DNA of 64,000 bases from Mycoplasmopsis pulmonis. Lineage in GTDB: Bacteria; Bacillota_I; Bacilli_A; Mycoplasmatales; Metamycoplasmataceae. Positions 1 through 9,237 of this stretch are shown piece by piece. The first letter of the stretch is position 1. Every line of letters begins with the position of its first letter. The notes under the pieces were generated by a model. That model saw only the letters and a program-made list of their open reading frames with translations. It was not told the DNA's origin and did no database searches. Location of the stretch: assembly GCF_900660575.1 (NCBI RefSeq), contig NZ_LR215008.1, positions 620,001 through 684,000 of the forward strand, written 5' to 3'. A program made the translations under genes and the position numbers.

Positions 1-153
<153 letters not shown>

Positions 154-165
154 TTAAAAACATCT

Positions 166-200
166 ACAAAAAAGCACCTAGTTTAAAAGGTGCTTTTTTT
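166..200 (+). terminator. Rho-independent terminator after eno
   Basis: The inverted repeat AAGCACCT / AGGTGCTT is followed by a run of seven T residues, 13 bases after the eno stop. The A-run on the other side means it could also act on lon from the minus strand, although lon ends about 80 bp away. Confidence 0.85.
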
Positions 201-279
201 ATTTATTTAAAAGTTCATAAAAAAGGTATTAAAAAATATTAAACCAATTGTTGATTTAATACTTTCCAAAATTAATTGA

Positions 280-2808
280 CTATTTTTTTAAGAATAAATG
301 ATTGTAGATTTCTCAGTATTCTTTTACACTAATGTAGTCAATTTTTTCTTTAACTTCATCAGGAACATCAACTAAATTCTTTTTGTTTTCATATGGAATA
401 AAAACAGTTTTTATTCCAAATTTATTTGCAGCTATTGATTTTTCTTTTAAACCGCCAATAGGAAGAACTTTTCCCCTTAGGGTAATTTCTCCTGTCATTC
501 CCACTAAAGGAGAGACTTTTTTCTTAGTTAAAGCTGAGATTATAGCTGTTGTAAAGGTTACTCCAGCACTAGGGCCATCTTTAGGAGTTGCTCCATCAGG
601 GACATGAATGTGAATTGAGTTATTTTCTCAATCAAAATCTTTAATACCAATTTTTTCAGCATTTGATCTTACAAAAGATAAAGCTGTAATTGCAGATTCT
701 TTCATAACATCTTTTAGTGAACCAGTTAACTCTATTGAGTGTTTTCCTGGATAGATATTTACCTCAATTTGAAGAGTTGATCCTCCATAAGAGGTATAAG
801 CTAGTCCATTAACTGAGCCTATTTGATCTTCTTTATCATTTGACTCATCATCATATTTAATTACACCAAGAAGTTCAACAACTTTTTTTTCATCAATTTT
901 AACTTCTTCGTCTTCTTTAATTTTTCCTTCAAGAAGTTTTACAACAATTTTTCTAGCCATTTTATCTAAAACTCTTTTTAAGCCACGCACACCAGCTTCA
1001 AGGGTGTAGTGTTTAATAATAAAATCTAAAACTTCATCTGAAATTTGAAAGTATTTTTCATCAAGTGAAGAGTCTCTTAAAACAGCTTTTATTAAATGGT
1101 TCTTAGCAATTGCTTTTTTTTCTAATGAGGTGTAACTTGATAAGTTAATTATTTCAACTCTATCTAATAAAGGAGCTGGAATATCTTCATAGTAATTAGC
1201 AGTTGCTAAAAACATTACTTTTGAAAGATCATATTCATGTTCTAAATAATGATCTTGAAAATGTTTGTTTTGTTCAGGGTCTAAAACCTCAAGCATAGCA
1301 GAGGCTGGATCACCTTTATAATCTGAGGCCATTTTATCAATTTCATCTAGTAAAATTAAAGGATTTGACACTCCCGCTTTTTTAATTCCCTGAATAATTT
1401 TTCCAGGCATAGCTCCAACATAGGTTCTTCTATGTCCTCTTATTTCAGCTTCGTCTTTGACTCCTCCTAAAGAAATTTTTACAAATTCTTTATTAATTGA
1501 CTCAGCAATTGCCATTGCCAAAGAAGTTTTTCCTGTTCCGGGAGGGCCTACTAAAGCTAAAATAGGAACATTGTGAGTTATTTGCTTATCGAATTTTTTA
1601 TCAGATTCTTTAAAAACATTTAAGTTTATTTCATGGTCTTTATCTAATTTTATTAATGATTTTTTAAGATCTGGATTTTTGTTTTTATTATTAATTAAAA
1701 CAGCTAAAAATTCAATAATTCTTTCTTTAACTTCTTTTAGTCCATAGTGATTTTCATCAAGGATTTTTTTAGCAACTTTGATATCTAAAAAATCAATGCT
1801 TGTTTTTCTTCAAGGAAGTTTCATTAAAGTATCAATATAATTTCTAGTAATGTTGGCATCAGGAGAAGAAGACATCATGTTTTTTAATTTTGACTCTTCA
1901 TTAGCTATTAGTTTTCTTACTGACTTAGGATAGATTTTTTTATTGTTTTTATCATTGATTTTAGTTTTATACTCTTCTTCTTCTTCATTTGACTCACCAA
2001 GTTCTGAACGAATAGCTTTCATTTTTTCTCTTAAAATGAATTCTTTTTGCTGCTTACTTAGATTTTTCTTCATTTTTTCATCAATGGCATTTTCTAAGTC
2101 TTGGTCTTCTCTTTTACTTTTTAAATATTCAATGATAAATTCAGCTTGATTAATTCAATCAATTTGAACAAAGTATTCATATTTTAATTCTAAAGGCCAA
2201 CTAAGTTCATTAACAATTTTATTTAAAAGTGCTTTTGGAGAAATTAAATCATTGGTTAAATCTTCACTGTAGAATCTCTCTAAAAACTCCTGATCACTTT
2301 CAATTTTTAAATTGTCAAGTTCTTTAGTAATACGGTTGTATTTAATACTTATACTAGAGATGTTTCTTTTTGATTCACTATCAAGGGGCATTGAGCTTTT
2401 GAAGATAATGTCAACCATTTTGTTGTATAAAATTTTTCCTTTAGCAGGATCTGGAGCTACTAGTTCAAAAGGGGAATAATCAGCCATAACTTTATGAGAA
2501 AGATTTGTCTCAGAGATAGTTATTTTATTAACTTTAACTCTTTTAAAAGGTAATAAAGTAACTTTTATATTACCCTTTGAAGGACTTTGAGAAATAATTT
2601 TACATAAAAGACCAAATTCCTTTAAATCTTTTTCACTTTCTATTAGTTCTTGTTTTGGATTTTCTTGAGTAACAACTACAATTTCATTTTTGTAGTTTTT
2701 AGTAGAAAGCTCCAAAGCAATTTTAGATGATTCTCTTCCAACATCTAAAGTTATTTCGATAAAGGGCAATAGAACTTGTCCTCTAACTGCAAAAAATGGT
2801 TTTAACAT
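280..2808 (-). CDS. lon: ATP-dependent protease Lon
   Basis: Cytosolic AAA+ serine protease of 842 residues that degrades misfolded and short-lived proteins. An N-terminal substrate-binding domain starts at [16 protein letters not shown]. It is followed by a coiled linker, an AAA+ module with Walker A GPPGTGKT near residue 420 and Walker [11 protein letters not shown], and a protease domain with catalytic Ser in GPSAG (about 746) and Lys in [10 protein letters not shown] (about 788). Several TGA codons are Trp, including one just after KEY. Translation therefore runs past 313 to a TAG at 280. An AAGGAGG ribosome site lies just upstream of the ATG. A CIRCE operator over the promoter indicates HrcA-controlled heat induction. 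Confidence 0.97.
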
Positions 2809-2924
2809 TTGATTCCTCCTTATTAATTTTAAGATTTTTACTTAAAATTTAATTTCCTTTAAATTCTACATACTCCAATGAGTTTTTAGAAAATTTTTCC
2901 TATTTCTTTTTAATTAATTTCCTT

Positions 2925-2966
2925 ATTATAAACTAAAAATTGGCACTCTTACTAATAAAGTGCTAA
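2925..2966 (-). promoter_or_regulatory. lon promoter with CIRCE operator
   Basis: On the minus strand a TATAAT box (2925-2930) follows an inverted repeat, TTAGCACTT - nine bases - GAGTGCCAA (2940-2966). This matches the CIRCE consensus TTAGCACTC-N9-GAGTGCTAA at 16 of 18 positions. The repeat sits where the -35 element would be, so bound HrcA repressor would block RNA polymerase. CIRCE in front of lon is known in other mycoplasmas. Confidence 0.85.
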
Positions 2967-3281
2967 ATTTTAATAAATTATTAGTTTCCTTTGCTCAAAC
3001 TCTACTATATTACATAGTGTTTTGAAATTCTTATCAAAAAAAATAAAAAATTTAATAATCTTTTGAAAATGAAAATTTAAAATTATATAGGTTGGTATTT
3101 TTTATTTTCTATTATTAATAGAATAAACTAATTGCTTTTTATATTTTAATTTCAGAAAATTTAAAAGCACTTTTAATATAGTGCTTTCATTAGTTTGAAA
3201 ATCTTAAAAAAGTTGTCTTTTATTGGTTGAGTCAATGACTTAGAGATAAAACAAATAAAAATTATAAATAAAGGATAAATT
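2967..3281. other. Intergenic region upstream of a lipoprotein gene
   Basis: AT-rich spacer between the divergent lon and lipoprotein genes with no credible ORF. The only clear structure is a small inverted repeat, AAAGCAC - 10 bases - GTGCTTT (3164-3187), about 95 bp before the lipoprotein ATG. It lacks a T-tract and differs from CIRCE, so its role is unknown. An AAGGAT ribosome site precedes the downstream ATG. Confidence 0.4.
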
Positions 3282-3794
3282 ATGAAATCTTTAAATAAAA
3301 AGAGAAAGTTTTTATTGCTTTTTGCTTTGACTTTAAACATATTGCTAATTTTTAGCACAACGCTAGCTTGCTCAAAAGAAGAAACTAAAGTAAACAAAGT
3401 AACAAATGCTTTCAAAATTGAAAGTGATATTCAAAAATTACAAGATTGATTTAATAAAACAAAATCTCTAATAGCTATTAGCAATTCAGATATTTCGAAA
3501 TTAGCTCCTTCTGAAATAACAAATGAAAATCTTGTTAAAAGTCAAATAAAAGCACTAGATCAAAATAATTTAGAATTTAATATTCCAAAAAATTGAAGTG
3601 CTTTATTTGAGCTAGATTCTAACAAACAAGCAAATGACCAAGAAGGAACTTTGAAAGTTAAACTTAGATTTTCAAGCGGCTCTAAAACTAAATATGAATA
3701 TAGAGTTCTTAGTGGACTAAAAAAATCCAAGGATATAAAAGAAACTATAGATCAAGCTAATGCATCAAAATTGACAAAAGATTTCAAAAGATAG
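3282..3794 (+). CDS. Small surface lipoprotein, Vsa-like globular domain
   Basis: A 170-residue protein with a positively charged, hydrophobic signal and lipobox TLAC (Cys30), so a lipid-anchored surface protein. The mature part (SDIQKLQDWFNKTKSLIA... LAPSEI... GTLKVKLRFSSGSK) is collinear with the constant region of the expressed Vsa at 9238. That protein has DAQKVNAWLDRVKSLVA, KKPSEVI and GTLKVSVQFSSG. Both fit the mycoplasma lipoprotein-associated (Lipoprotein_17-like) domain, but that family name is from memory. The protein stops soon after this single domain, and coding-like remnants follow, so it may be a shortened gene. Function unknown. Confidence 0.75.
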
Positions 3795-4006
3795 CTTTTA
3801 AAGAACATTGCCATAATTAATTTGACCAAATTATTAAATTCTTAAAAAATAAAAGAGTTCTGTAAATTAATATAATGAATAGACACTCAACAACAAAAAG
3901 CTAAAGAGTTGATACAAAAGATTTTGTCTTTTTTAATAGAATTAATCTTTTTTTGAACTTTCTAAGTCTAAAAAAATTAAATCACTAAAAAGTTTTAACT
4001 AATAAT

Positions 4007-4186
4007 GAAAAAATCCTAATCATTAAAGAAACAAATACTAAATTTTTAGAATCAAATTCTAAGAATTTAGTTCCAAAAGAGTTTTAAGGCCTAAATTCAT
4101 TTATCACTATTAATCGAGAATTAAAAATAGCATTAAAAGCTCAAGATAACACTCCTATTCAAAAAGCTAATAAAAAAGCTAATTAA
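4007..4186 (+). pseudogene. Degraded lipoprotein-like remnant
   Basis: One frame reads EKILIIKETNTKFLESNSKN, then LVPKEF, an in-frame TAA, and then GLNSFITINRELKIALKAQD up to a second TAA. There is no start codon or ribosome site. The LVPKEF piece recalls the recurring (L/A)PSE(I/V) motif of the lipoprotein domains in this locus. The rest of the gap from 3795 to 4222 shows nothing else recognisable. It is best read as the decayed 3' part of a longer lipoprotein. Confidence 0.4.
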
Positions 4187-4224
4187 CTTAAACTAATTAA
4201 AAAATAATTTGTTTATAAAATGTA

Positions 4225-4262
4225 AAAAACCAACTATGCAAAATAGTTGGAATTTTTTATTA
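4225..4262 (-). terminator. Terminator of the left flanking lipoprotein
   Basis: On the minus strand CCAACTATTTTGCATAGTTGG forms a hairpin (CCAACTAT / ATAGTTGG) followed by TTTTTTA. The plus side also ends in a T-rich run, so it may work in both directions. The same hairpin follows the right-hand copy of the gene at about 15917. Confidence 0.85.
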
Positions 4263-4277
4263 ATTTAAGATAGTTAA

Positions 4278-6314
4278 TTAAAAAACAGTTCTTACTATAG
4301 GATTTAAACTAAAAACAGAAGGATAAGTTGGTTTTTTGTCTTTTAAAAAGACTATTCTTACAGCACTAATTCTTTCTTTTTTAATTTTGACTATTTCTTG
4401 AATAAAGCGCTTATCTTTTTCAAAAGGCATTGAAGTTATTTCAACATTTTCTAGAGCTTTTCACTCTGAGTTGCCATTGCTTTTGTATTCAACTTTATAA
4501 GAGCCTTTTTTGTAATAATCTTTGTTATTTCAAAAAAGTAGTTCAAAACCATAAATATCAGCTAATGTATTATCTTTTCAAGAAAACTCAAGTCAAGGAC
4601 TACCATCGCTTGATGTGGCATATCAATAACTTTTGGCATTTGAATAATGTTTAAAAACTTCAGCTGCTGTATAGTATTGACCTAGTCAATAACCATTACT
4701 ACTTGCTTTTATATTAAATTCTGAATTTCTAAGATTTCCCCTATATAAAGGATCTATTAAAGAAACCTTTAAAAATCGATTTATTGTAAAAGTTATATCT
4801 CTTTGCTCTTGTCCTCTTTGTAATTTGAATTTTAACTTGGCACTTCCATTAAAATCATCTAAAAAATCATATCCTTGAAAAGAGGCACTAACATCATTAA
4901 TTAAATTAATAGTATTAATTTTGCTTTTTGCTTTTGGAAGCTGATAAGGATGTCAAAGACTTTTTTCAAAAACCGAAGTTAGACTTGCTTGCAAATCATC
5001 TCATAGAGCGCTGCCATTTTTAAATTCATCTAAATATTCTTTATTAGTTTTATAACTTCACTCAAGAGTTTTTTCGAAAACAAGATTGTCTAAAGTAGTA
5101 ATTTTAAAATGGGCTTTTCTTGTTTTATTTGCCTGATTTTCGCTAACTTTTTCAAAAGTTATTTTCATTTGCTTTTCACTTTTTAAATCTTGATTTAAAT
5201 TAGAGCCATCAAATTTAAGAGAATTTTTAACTATTTCCAAATTTTTGAAATTTAGATTTAAATCAAAATTAGAAAGGGCATATTCTGAAATAATTGGCTT
5301 ATCTTTGTAATTTTGTTTAATCTTAATTTGATATTCGTCTATTACTCTTTGAATTTTTTCAACTCTTTCTTGGTTAAGTTTTTCATTTGTCTTAAAATCA
5401 AAAGTTGTTTCAGTTGTTGGACTATGACTATAAGTTTTGTCAAAACTAAAACTTTTTATCTTTCATTTTCCACTTGTTAAATTGCTAGAGGTAAGTAAAA
5501 CATTTTGAACTTTGCCATTTGTAGTTTTAAAGCTTATTTGTTTTTCTTCATGAGAGTCTAAATTTTCCAATTTTAAAACTACTTCTACATCTAAGGGCAT
5601 ACTTTCTTTAAAAGTTAATGATAAGCTAGTTTGATCATAACTAAAGGACTCTAATATAGAAGCGCTTTCATTTAGTTTTTGCCATCATTGAAGAGCTTTT
5701 TTATCATCTTTGACTTCATTTTTGTTTTGCCTATTTTCAACTGGCGTTTTTAAATTTAAATCACTTGAGTTTTTTGACTTTTCTTTAGAATCATCCTTTG
5801 CAAGAGCTACTTTTTCATCATTTTTTAAAATGACATTTGTATCTTTTGAATTTGCCAAAGATATGTTTTCATCATTTTTTGTTTGTTTTTCTAAAGCACT
5901 AACATTAACAGCACTAGTGTTTTGATCCTTTTGAGCTTGTTTATTTTCTTGGATTTTGCTCTTAGAATTTGAAGAGCTATTTTGATCGGTAATTAAATTG
6001 CTAGTTTTTGAAGAGTCATCTTTTGTATTTTGACTAGATTCATTAGTCTTTTGACTTTGAGTTTGTGAGTTTTCATTAGAAACTGCTTTATTAGTTGAAT
6101 CTTTGTTATCTTGAGATACATTTTTATCTTTATCTTTAAGATGATCATTTGGATCAGATTTGTTTGTTTTATTAGACAAGTTAGAAGAGTCACTTTGAGT
6201 TTTGTCTTCTTTTTTAGCAACATTATGATTACATGAAGCTAATGTCATTGGAGCTAGAATACTTGTTGAAAGAATTAGCACTCAGCTATATTTTTTAAAA
6301 TATTTTTTATTCAT
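4278..6314 (-). CDS. Surface lipoprotein with disordered linker and discoidin-like C-terminus (intact copy)
   Basis: A 678-residue lipoprotein with signal MNKKYFKKYSWVLILSTSIL and lipobox LASC (Cys28). Residues of about 30-210 are a Ser/Asn/Lys/Gln/Asp-rich, probably unstructured spacer. A globular part follows with motifs of the lipoprotein-associated domain. The last 150 residues have the pattern of an F5/8 type C (discoidin-like) domain: PWLEFSWKDNTLADIYGFEL, SYKVEYKSNGNSEWKAL, ISAVRIVFLKD. That fold often binds carbohydrate or lipid, so a host-ligand role is possible but inferred. A frameshifted inverted copy lies at 13854. TGA encodes several Trp residues. The ATG follows an AGTGAGG site. 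Confidence 0.85.
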
Positions 6315-6388
6315 AAATAACCTCACTTAATTTTTTTGTATATTAAATAAAATAAGAATTTTTGAATTCGAAATAAAATTAGATCTAC

Positions 6389-6420
6389 ATTTTAACATAT
6401 TTTTAAAAAAACCAATCAAT
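6389..6420 (-). promoter_or_regulatory. Candidate promoter of the flanking lipoprotein
   Basis: On the minus strand ATATGTTAAAATG gives a -10-like TAAAAT (6389-6394) about 75 bp before the ATG, downstream of TTGATTGGTT. The same ATATGTTAAAAT string occurs before rpsB (about 19700) and in the right-hand copy, which supports a promoter role. It fires away from the silent cassette at 6557. Confidence 0.5.
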
Positions 6421-6549
6421 TTTTAGAATTGTTAAGTTATGACCAAAACAAACCAAATTACTTAGTAAATGCCATAAATTTGTATATTTTTTAACTTTTA
6501 AGAAATCTAAATTTGATAGTTTTTTTGATAAAAATTAAAAAATTTTTTG

Positions 6550-6575
6550 TTCATTAGCATCAAATAATGAACAAA
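6550..6575 (+). other. vsa recombination site (vrs), silent cassette 1
   Basis: A perfect 26-bp element: arm TGTTCATTA, 8-bp spacer GCATCAAA, arm TAATGAACA. Two A residues follow, as at all the sites. It marks the 5' edge of a promoterless vsa cassette. Paired arms around an 8-bp crossover are typical of tyrosine-recombinase sites. Confidence 0.85.
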
Positions 6576-7690
6576 GTGGAAATAATTCAAGTTCAAAAGA
6601 TCAAAATTCAACTCCACCAAAGACTGATCAAGGTTCAAATGGAAGTAGTGGGAATGAAATGAAAAATCCTCTAGCAAGTGGAGACAAAAATGTAACTCCT
6701 CCAACAACAGGAGCTGCAAACACCAGTCAAACTCCTCCAACAACAGGAGCTGCAAACACCAGTCAAACTCCTCCAACAACAGGAGCTGCAAACACCAGTC
6801 AAACTCCTCCAACAACAGGAGCTGCAAACACCAGTCAAACTCCTCCAACAACAGGAGCTGCAAACACCAGTCAAACTCCTCCAACAACAGGAGCTGCAAA
6901 CACCAGTCAAACTCCTCCAACAACAGGAGCTGCAAACACCAGTCAAACTCCTCCAACAACAGGAGCTGCAAACACCAGTCAAACTCCTCCAACAACAGGA
7001 GCTGCAAACACCAGTCAAACTCCTCCAACAACAGGAGCTGCAAACACCAGTCAAACTCCTCCAACAACAGAAGCTGCAAACACCAGTCAAACTCCTCCAA
7101 CAACAGAAGCTGCAAACACCAGTCAAACTCCTCCAACAACAGAAGCTGCAAACACTAGCCAAACTTCTTCAACAACAGAAGCTGCAAACACTAGCCAAAC
7201 TTCTCCAACAACAGGAGCTGCAAACACCAGTCAAACTCCTCCAACAACAGGAGCTGCAAACACCAGTCAAACTCCTCCAACAACAGGAGCTGCAAACACC
7301 AGTCAAACTCCTCCAACAACAGGAGCTGCAAACACCAGTCAAACTCCTCCAACAACAGGAGCTGCAAACACCAGTCAAACTCCTCCAACAACAGGAGCTG
7401 CAAACACCAGTCAAACTCCTCCAACAACAGGAGCTGCAAACACCAGTCAAACTCCTCCAACAACAGGAGCTGCAAACACCAGTCAAACTCCTCCAACAAC
7501 AGGAGCTGCAAACACCAGTCAAACTCCTCCAACAACAGGAGCTGCAAACACCAGTCAAACTCCTCCAACAACAGGAGCTGCAAACACCAGTCAAACTCCT
7601 CCAACAACAGGAGCTGCAAACACTAGCCAAACTTCTTCAACAACAGGAGCTGCAAACACCAGTCAAACTCCTTCAACAACAGGAGTATAA
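6557..7690 (+). pseudogene. vsa: Silent vsa cassette with 27 TPPTTGAANTSQ repeats
   Basis: This open frame begins at the vrs with the codons ASNNEQSGNNSSSKDQ, in the same phase as the expressed Vsa (TSNNEQSGSNSD). It continues through about 46 non-repeated codons and then 27 full 12-residue repeats ending TPSTTGV-TAA. The frame is open only back to 6539. It has no signal peptide, start codon or promoter, so it should not be translated in this arrangement. It lies in direct orientation to the expressed gene, so at least two inversions would be needed to express it. The repeats are rich in Thr, Ser, Pro and Ala, suggesting an extended surface stalk. Confidence 0.9.
6695..7690 (+). repeat. 36-bp tandem repeat, 27 full units plus a partial
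   Basis: The unit encodes TPPTTGAANTSQ. Units are nearly identical at DNA level. Units 11-14 carry Glu in place of Gly. Units 14 and 27 both begin TSS and are preceded by the alternative codons ACT AGC for Thr-Ser. That suggests an internal copy of the array's 3' edge and growth by block duplication. The frame is preserved because the period is a multiple of three. Confidence 0.95.
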
Positions 7691-8782
7691 AAATAAGCCA
7701 AAGTTATAAAAAAACAAGAGCTTACTTTTTAATAAAGTACTCTTGTTTTTTTATTTAGTAAATTAATAAAATGTTAAATGTTTAAATAGTTTTTACATAT
7801 AAAAATTTAAATTTCAATAAAAATATTAAGTTTTCATTTTTATTTTTTAAAATTCAAATTAATTAAGAATTAACATTTTATTTATATATTACTGAAAATG
7901 ATTTTGTTGAATCTAATTCATTTATCTTTTTTAGATGTTCTTTTAGTTTTTCTATAATTGGATCTAATTTTTCTTCTATAGTTTGTTTTTCACTTTTTAT
8001 TTTTTCTAATTTTTTAGTTAAATCTTCTAATTTTACTTTTGCATCTTGAATTACATTTTTAAATTTATCTTCTTGCTCTTTTGTTAGTTCTATTTTGGTA
8101 AATACTGATTTTTTTTGATCTTCTGTTAATCCTTTAATTAATGAATCAAACTCCTCTAGGGAAATAGACTCTTTATTTAGTAAAGTTTCTTGCTCTTTTG
8201 TTAGTTTTACATCTTTTGCTGCATTTTTAAAATTTTCTAATTTTAGCTTAAAAAGTAATGATTTAAGATTATTTGAAATTAATTCTGATTGTTTTACCAA
8301 AACAATTTCTTCTTGATCTTTTAAATCTAGCTCTTGAGATACAAGATCTATTTTTTTGGTTGTTTCCTCTAAATCCCTTGATATTGACTTCAATGCATTA
8401 TCATCTTGATTACTTTCAAATTTTGAAATAATTAAATCTTTTGATACACCTTCACTATTAGAAGAGCTCAACATTAAACTAATTCCTAGACTAAATTTGT
8501 TATTTTTTTCATTTTCTTCTTTTTGAAATGAAAGTAAAAGTTTTACACCATTAGGTATTGAAAAATCTGAATTATCTGCTTTCTTAACTTTTATTTCAGT
8601 ACTTGAAGAATTTAAAACAATTTCACTTTTAGTTTCAAATTTTGAGCTTATTTCAACAGATTCAATACTATCAAGCAACATTTGAAGATCTACTTGGTTA
8701 GTTTTTCCTGTATCAGAACCATTTCCTCCAGTTTGACCTTCAATTTTTTCTGAATTATTTTGATTTTGTTCATTATTTGATG
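7685..8782 (-). repeat. 1.1-kb direct repeat, copy 1 (silent cassette plus 3' flank)
   Basis: This block is a direct copy of 12515-13610. It holds the terminator, the 3' flank and the non-repetitive silent vsa cassette up to the vrs. The coding parts are almost identical, while the 3' flanks differ at scattered positions. The block starts at the GTATAA that ends the neighbouring plus-strand cassette. Confidence 0.9.
7707..7753 (+). terminator. Terminator between silent vsa cassettes
   Basis: ACAAGAG ... CTCTTGT hairpin with an additional AAAGTA-type stem, flanked by an A-run and a T-run, so potentially bidirectional. It lies between the plus-strand cassette ending at 7690 and the minus-strand cassette ending at 7878. 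A near-copy stands at 12541. Confidence 0.75.
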
Positions 8783-8783
8783 T
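7878..8783 (-). pseudogene. vsa: Silent vsa cassette without tandem repeats, copy 1
   Basis: The 301-codon frame begins at the vrs (TSNNEQNQNNSEKIEGQTGG) in the Vsa phase. A TAA lies immediately upstream, and there is no promoter or signal peptide. After about 34 linker codons comes a globular, Lys/Glu-rich part with predicted coiled-coil runs (LEETTKKIDLVSQELDLKDQ; LEDLTKKLEKIKSEKQTIEE), ending in FSVIYK. Joined to the constant region by one inversion it would give a 538-residue Vsa without repeats. It is the cassette closest to the expressed 5' end and lies head to head with it. Repeat-free Vsa proteins are known in M. pulmonis; which allele this is cannot be told here. Confidence 0.88.
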
Positions 8784-8790
8784 TTATGAA
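8765..8790 (-). other. vsa recombination site (vrs), silent cassette 2
   Basis: On the minus strand: left arm AGTTCATAA (two mismatches to TGTTCATTA), spacer ACATCAAA, right arm TAATGAACA, then AA. It is inverted relative to the site in the expressed gene at 9941-9966, so recombination between the two would flip 8.78-9.95 kb. Confidence 0.85.
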
Positions 8791-9237
8791 CTTTTTTTGA
8801 ACCATTTTTTTGTTGGTTTATTTAATTATATTTAATGTTTTTTTCATATTGATTTAAAGTTTAAATAACATTAATTTCAAACTAAAAAAGCATATATTTT
8901 AATTCATTATTTATATATCATTATGTTTATTACATTTAATTTTTGCAAAAAAGCAATTTATAAACTAATTAGATTTAAAAAAGAGAAAATCTATATAATG
9001 TAATTATTAAATTTTTAAGGTTTAATAACAAATTTTAATAAACGAATTGTTTTAATTTTTTTATAAAAAAATATGTAAAATTATTATTGACAAGTTTCAT
9101 ATTGTATTCTTGTTAAAAAATTTTTAAAAATATAATAAAATTAAAAATTAAAGTAAGTTTGTAAAATTTAATTTTCAAGATAAATATCTATTTTTTCTAC
9201 TATAGATATTTAACATAATTTTAAAATAGGAGAAGAT
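8784..9237 (+). promoter_or_regulatory. vsa promoter and leader region
   Basis: 454 bp without an ORF, between a vrs and the only vsa start codon. Candidate elements are a consensus TTGACA at 9087-9092 and a TATAAT at 9131-9136. They are too far apart to be one promoter. TATAAT pairs with CTTGTT at 16 bp (9109-9114), so two starts or only one real element are possible. AGGAGA precedes the ATG. Because this stretch lies between inverted vrs copies it can be flipped with the 5' coding part. Confidence 0.55.

Larger units (their letters stand above)
4223..6575 (-). repeat. Left arm of the 2.35-kb inverted repeat flanking the vsa locus
   Basis: This segment is an inverted copy of 13593-15947. 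It covers the terminator, the whole 678-residue lipoprotein gene, its promoter region and the vrs recombination site at 6550-6575. The arms are 2353 and 2355 bp. The two extra bases are the frameshifting T in the right copy and one extra T after the stop codon. Homology starts abruptly at the terminator T-tract and ends at the vrs. Confidence 0.93.

Noticed and set aside
3164-3187. Second CIRCE-like element before the small lipoprotein
   Set aside because: Arms AAAGCAC/GTGCTTT share only the GCAC core, and the spacing differs from N9 CIRCE.
6507-7630. Long minus-strand frames encoding Cys/Leu/Trp-rich repeats opposite the silent array
   Set aside because: They are mirror frames of the 36-bp repeat, whose length is a multiple of three. 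The plus-strand frame carries the vrs-linked Vsa phase.
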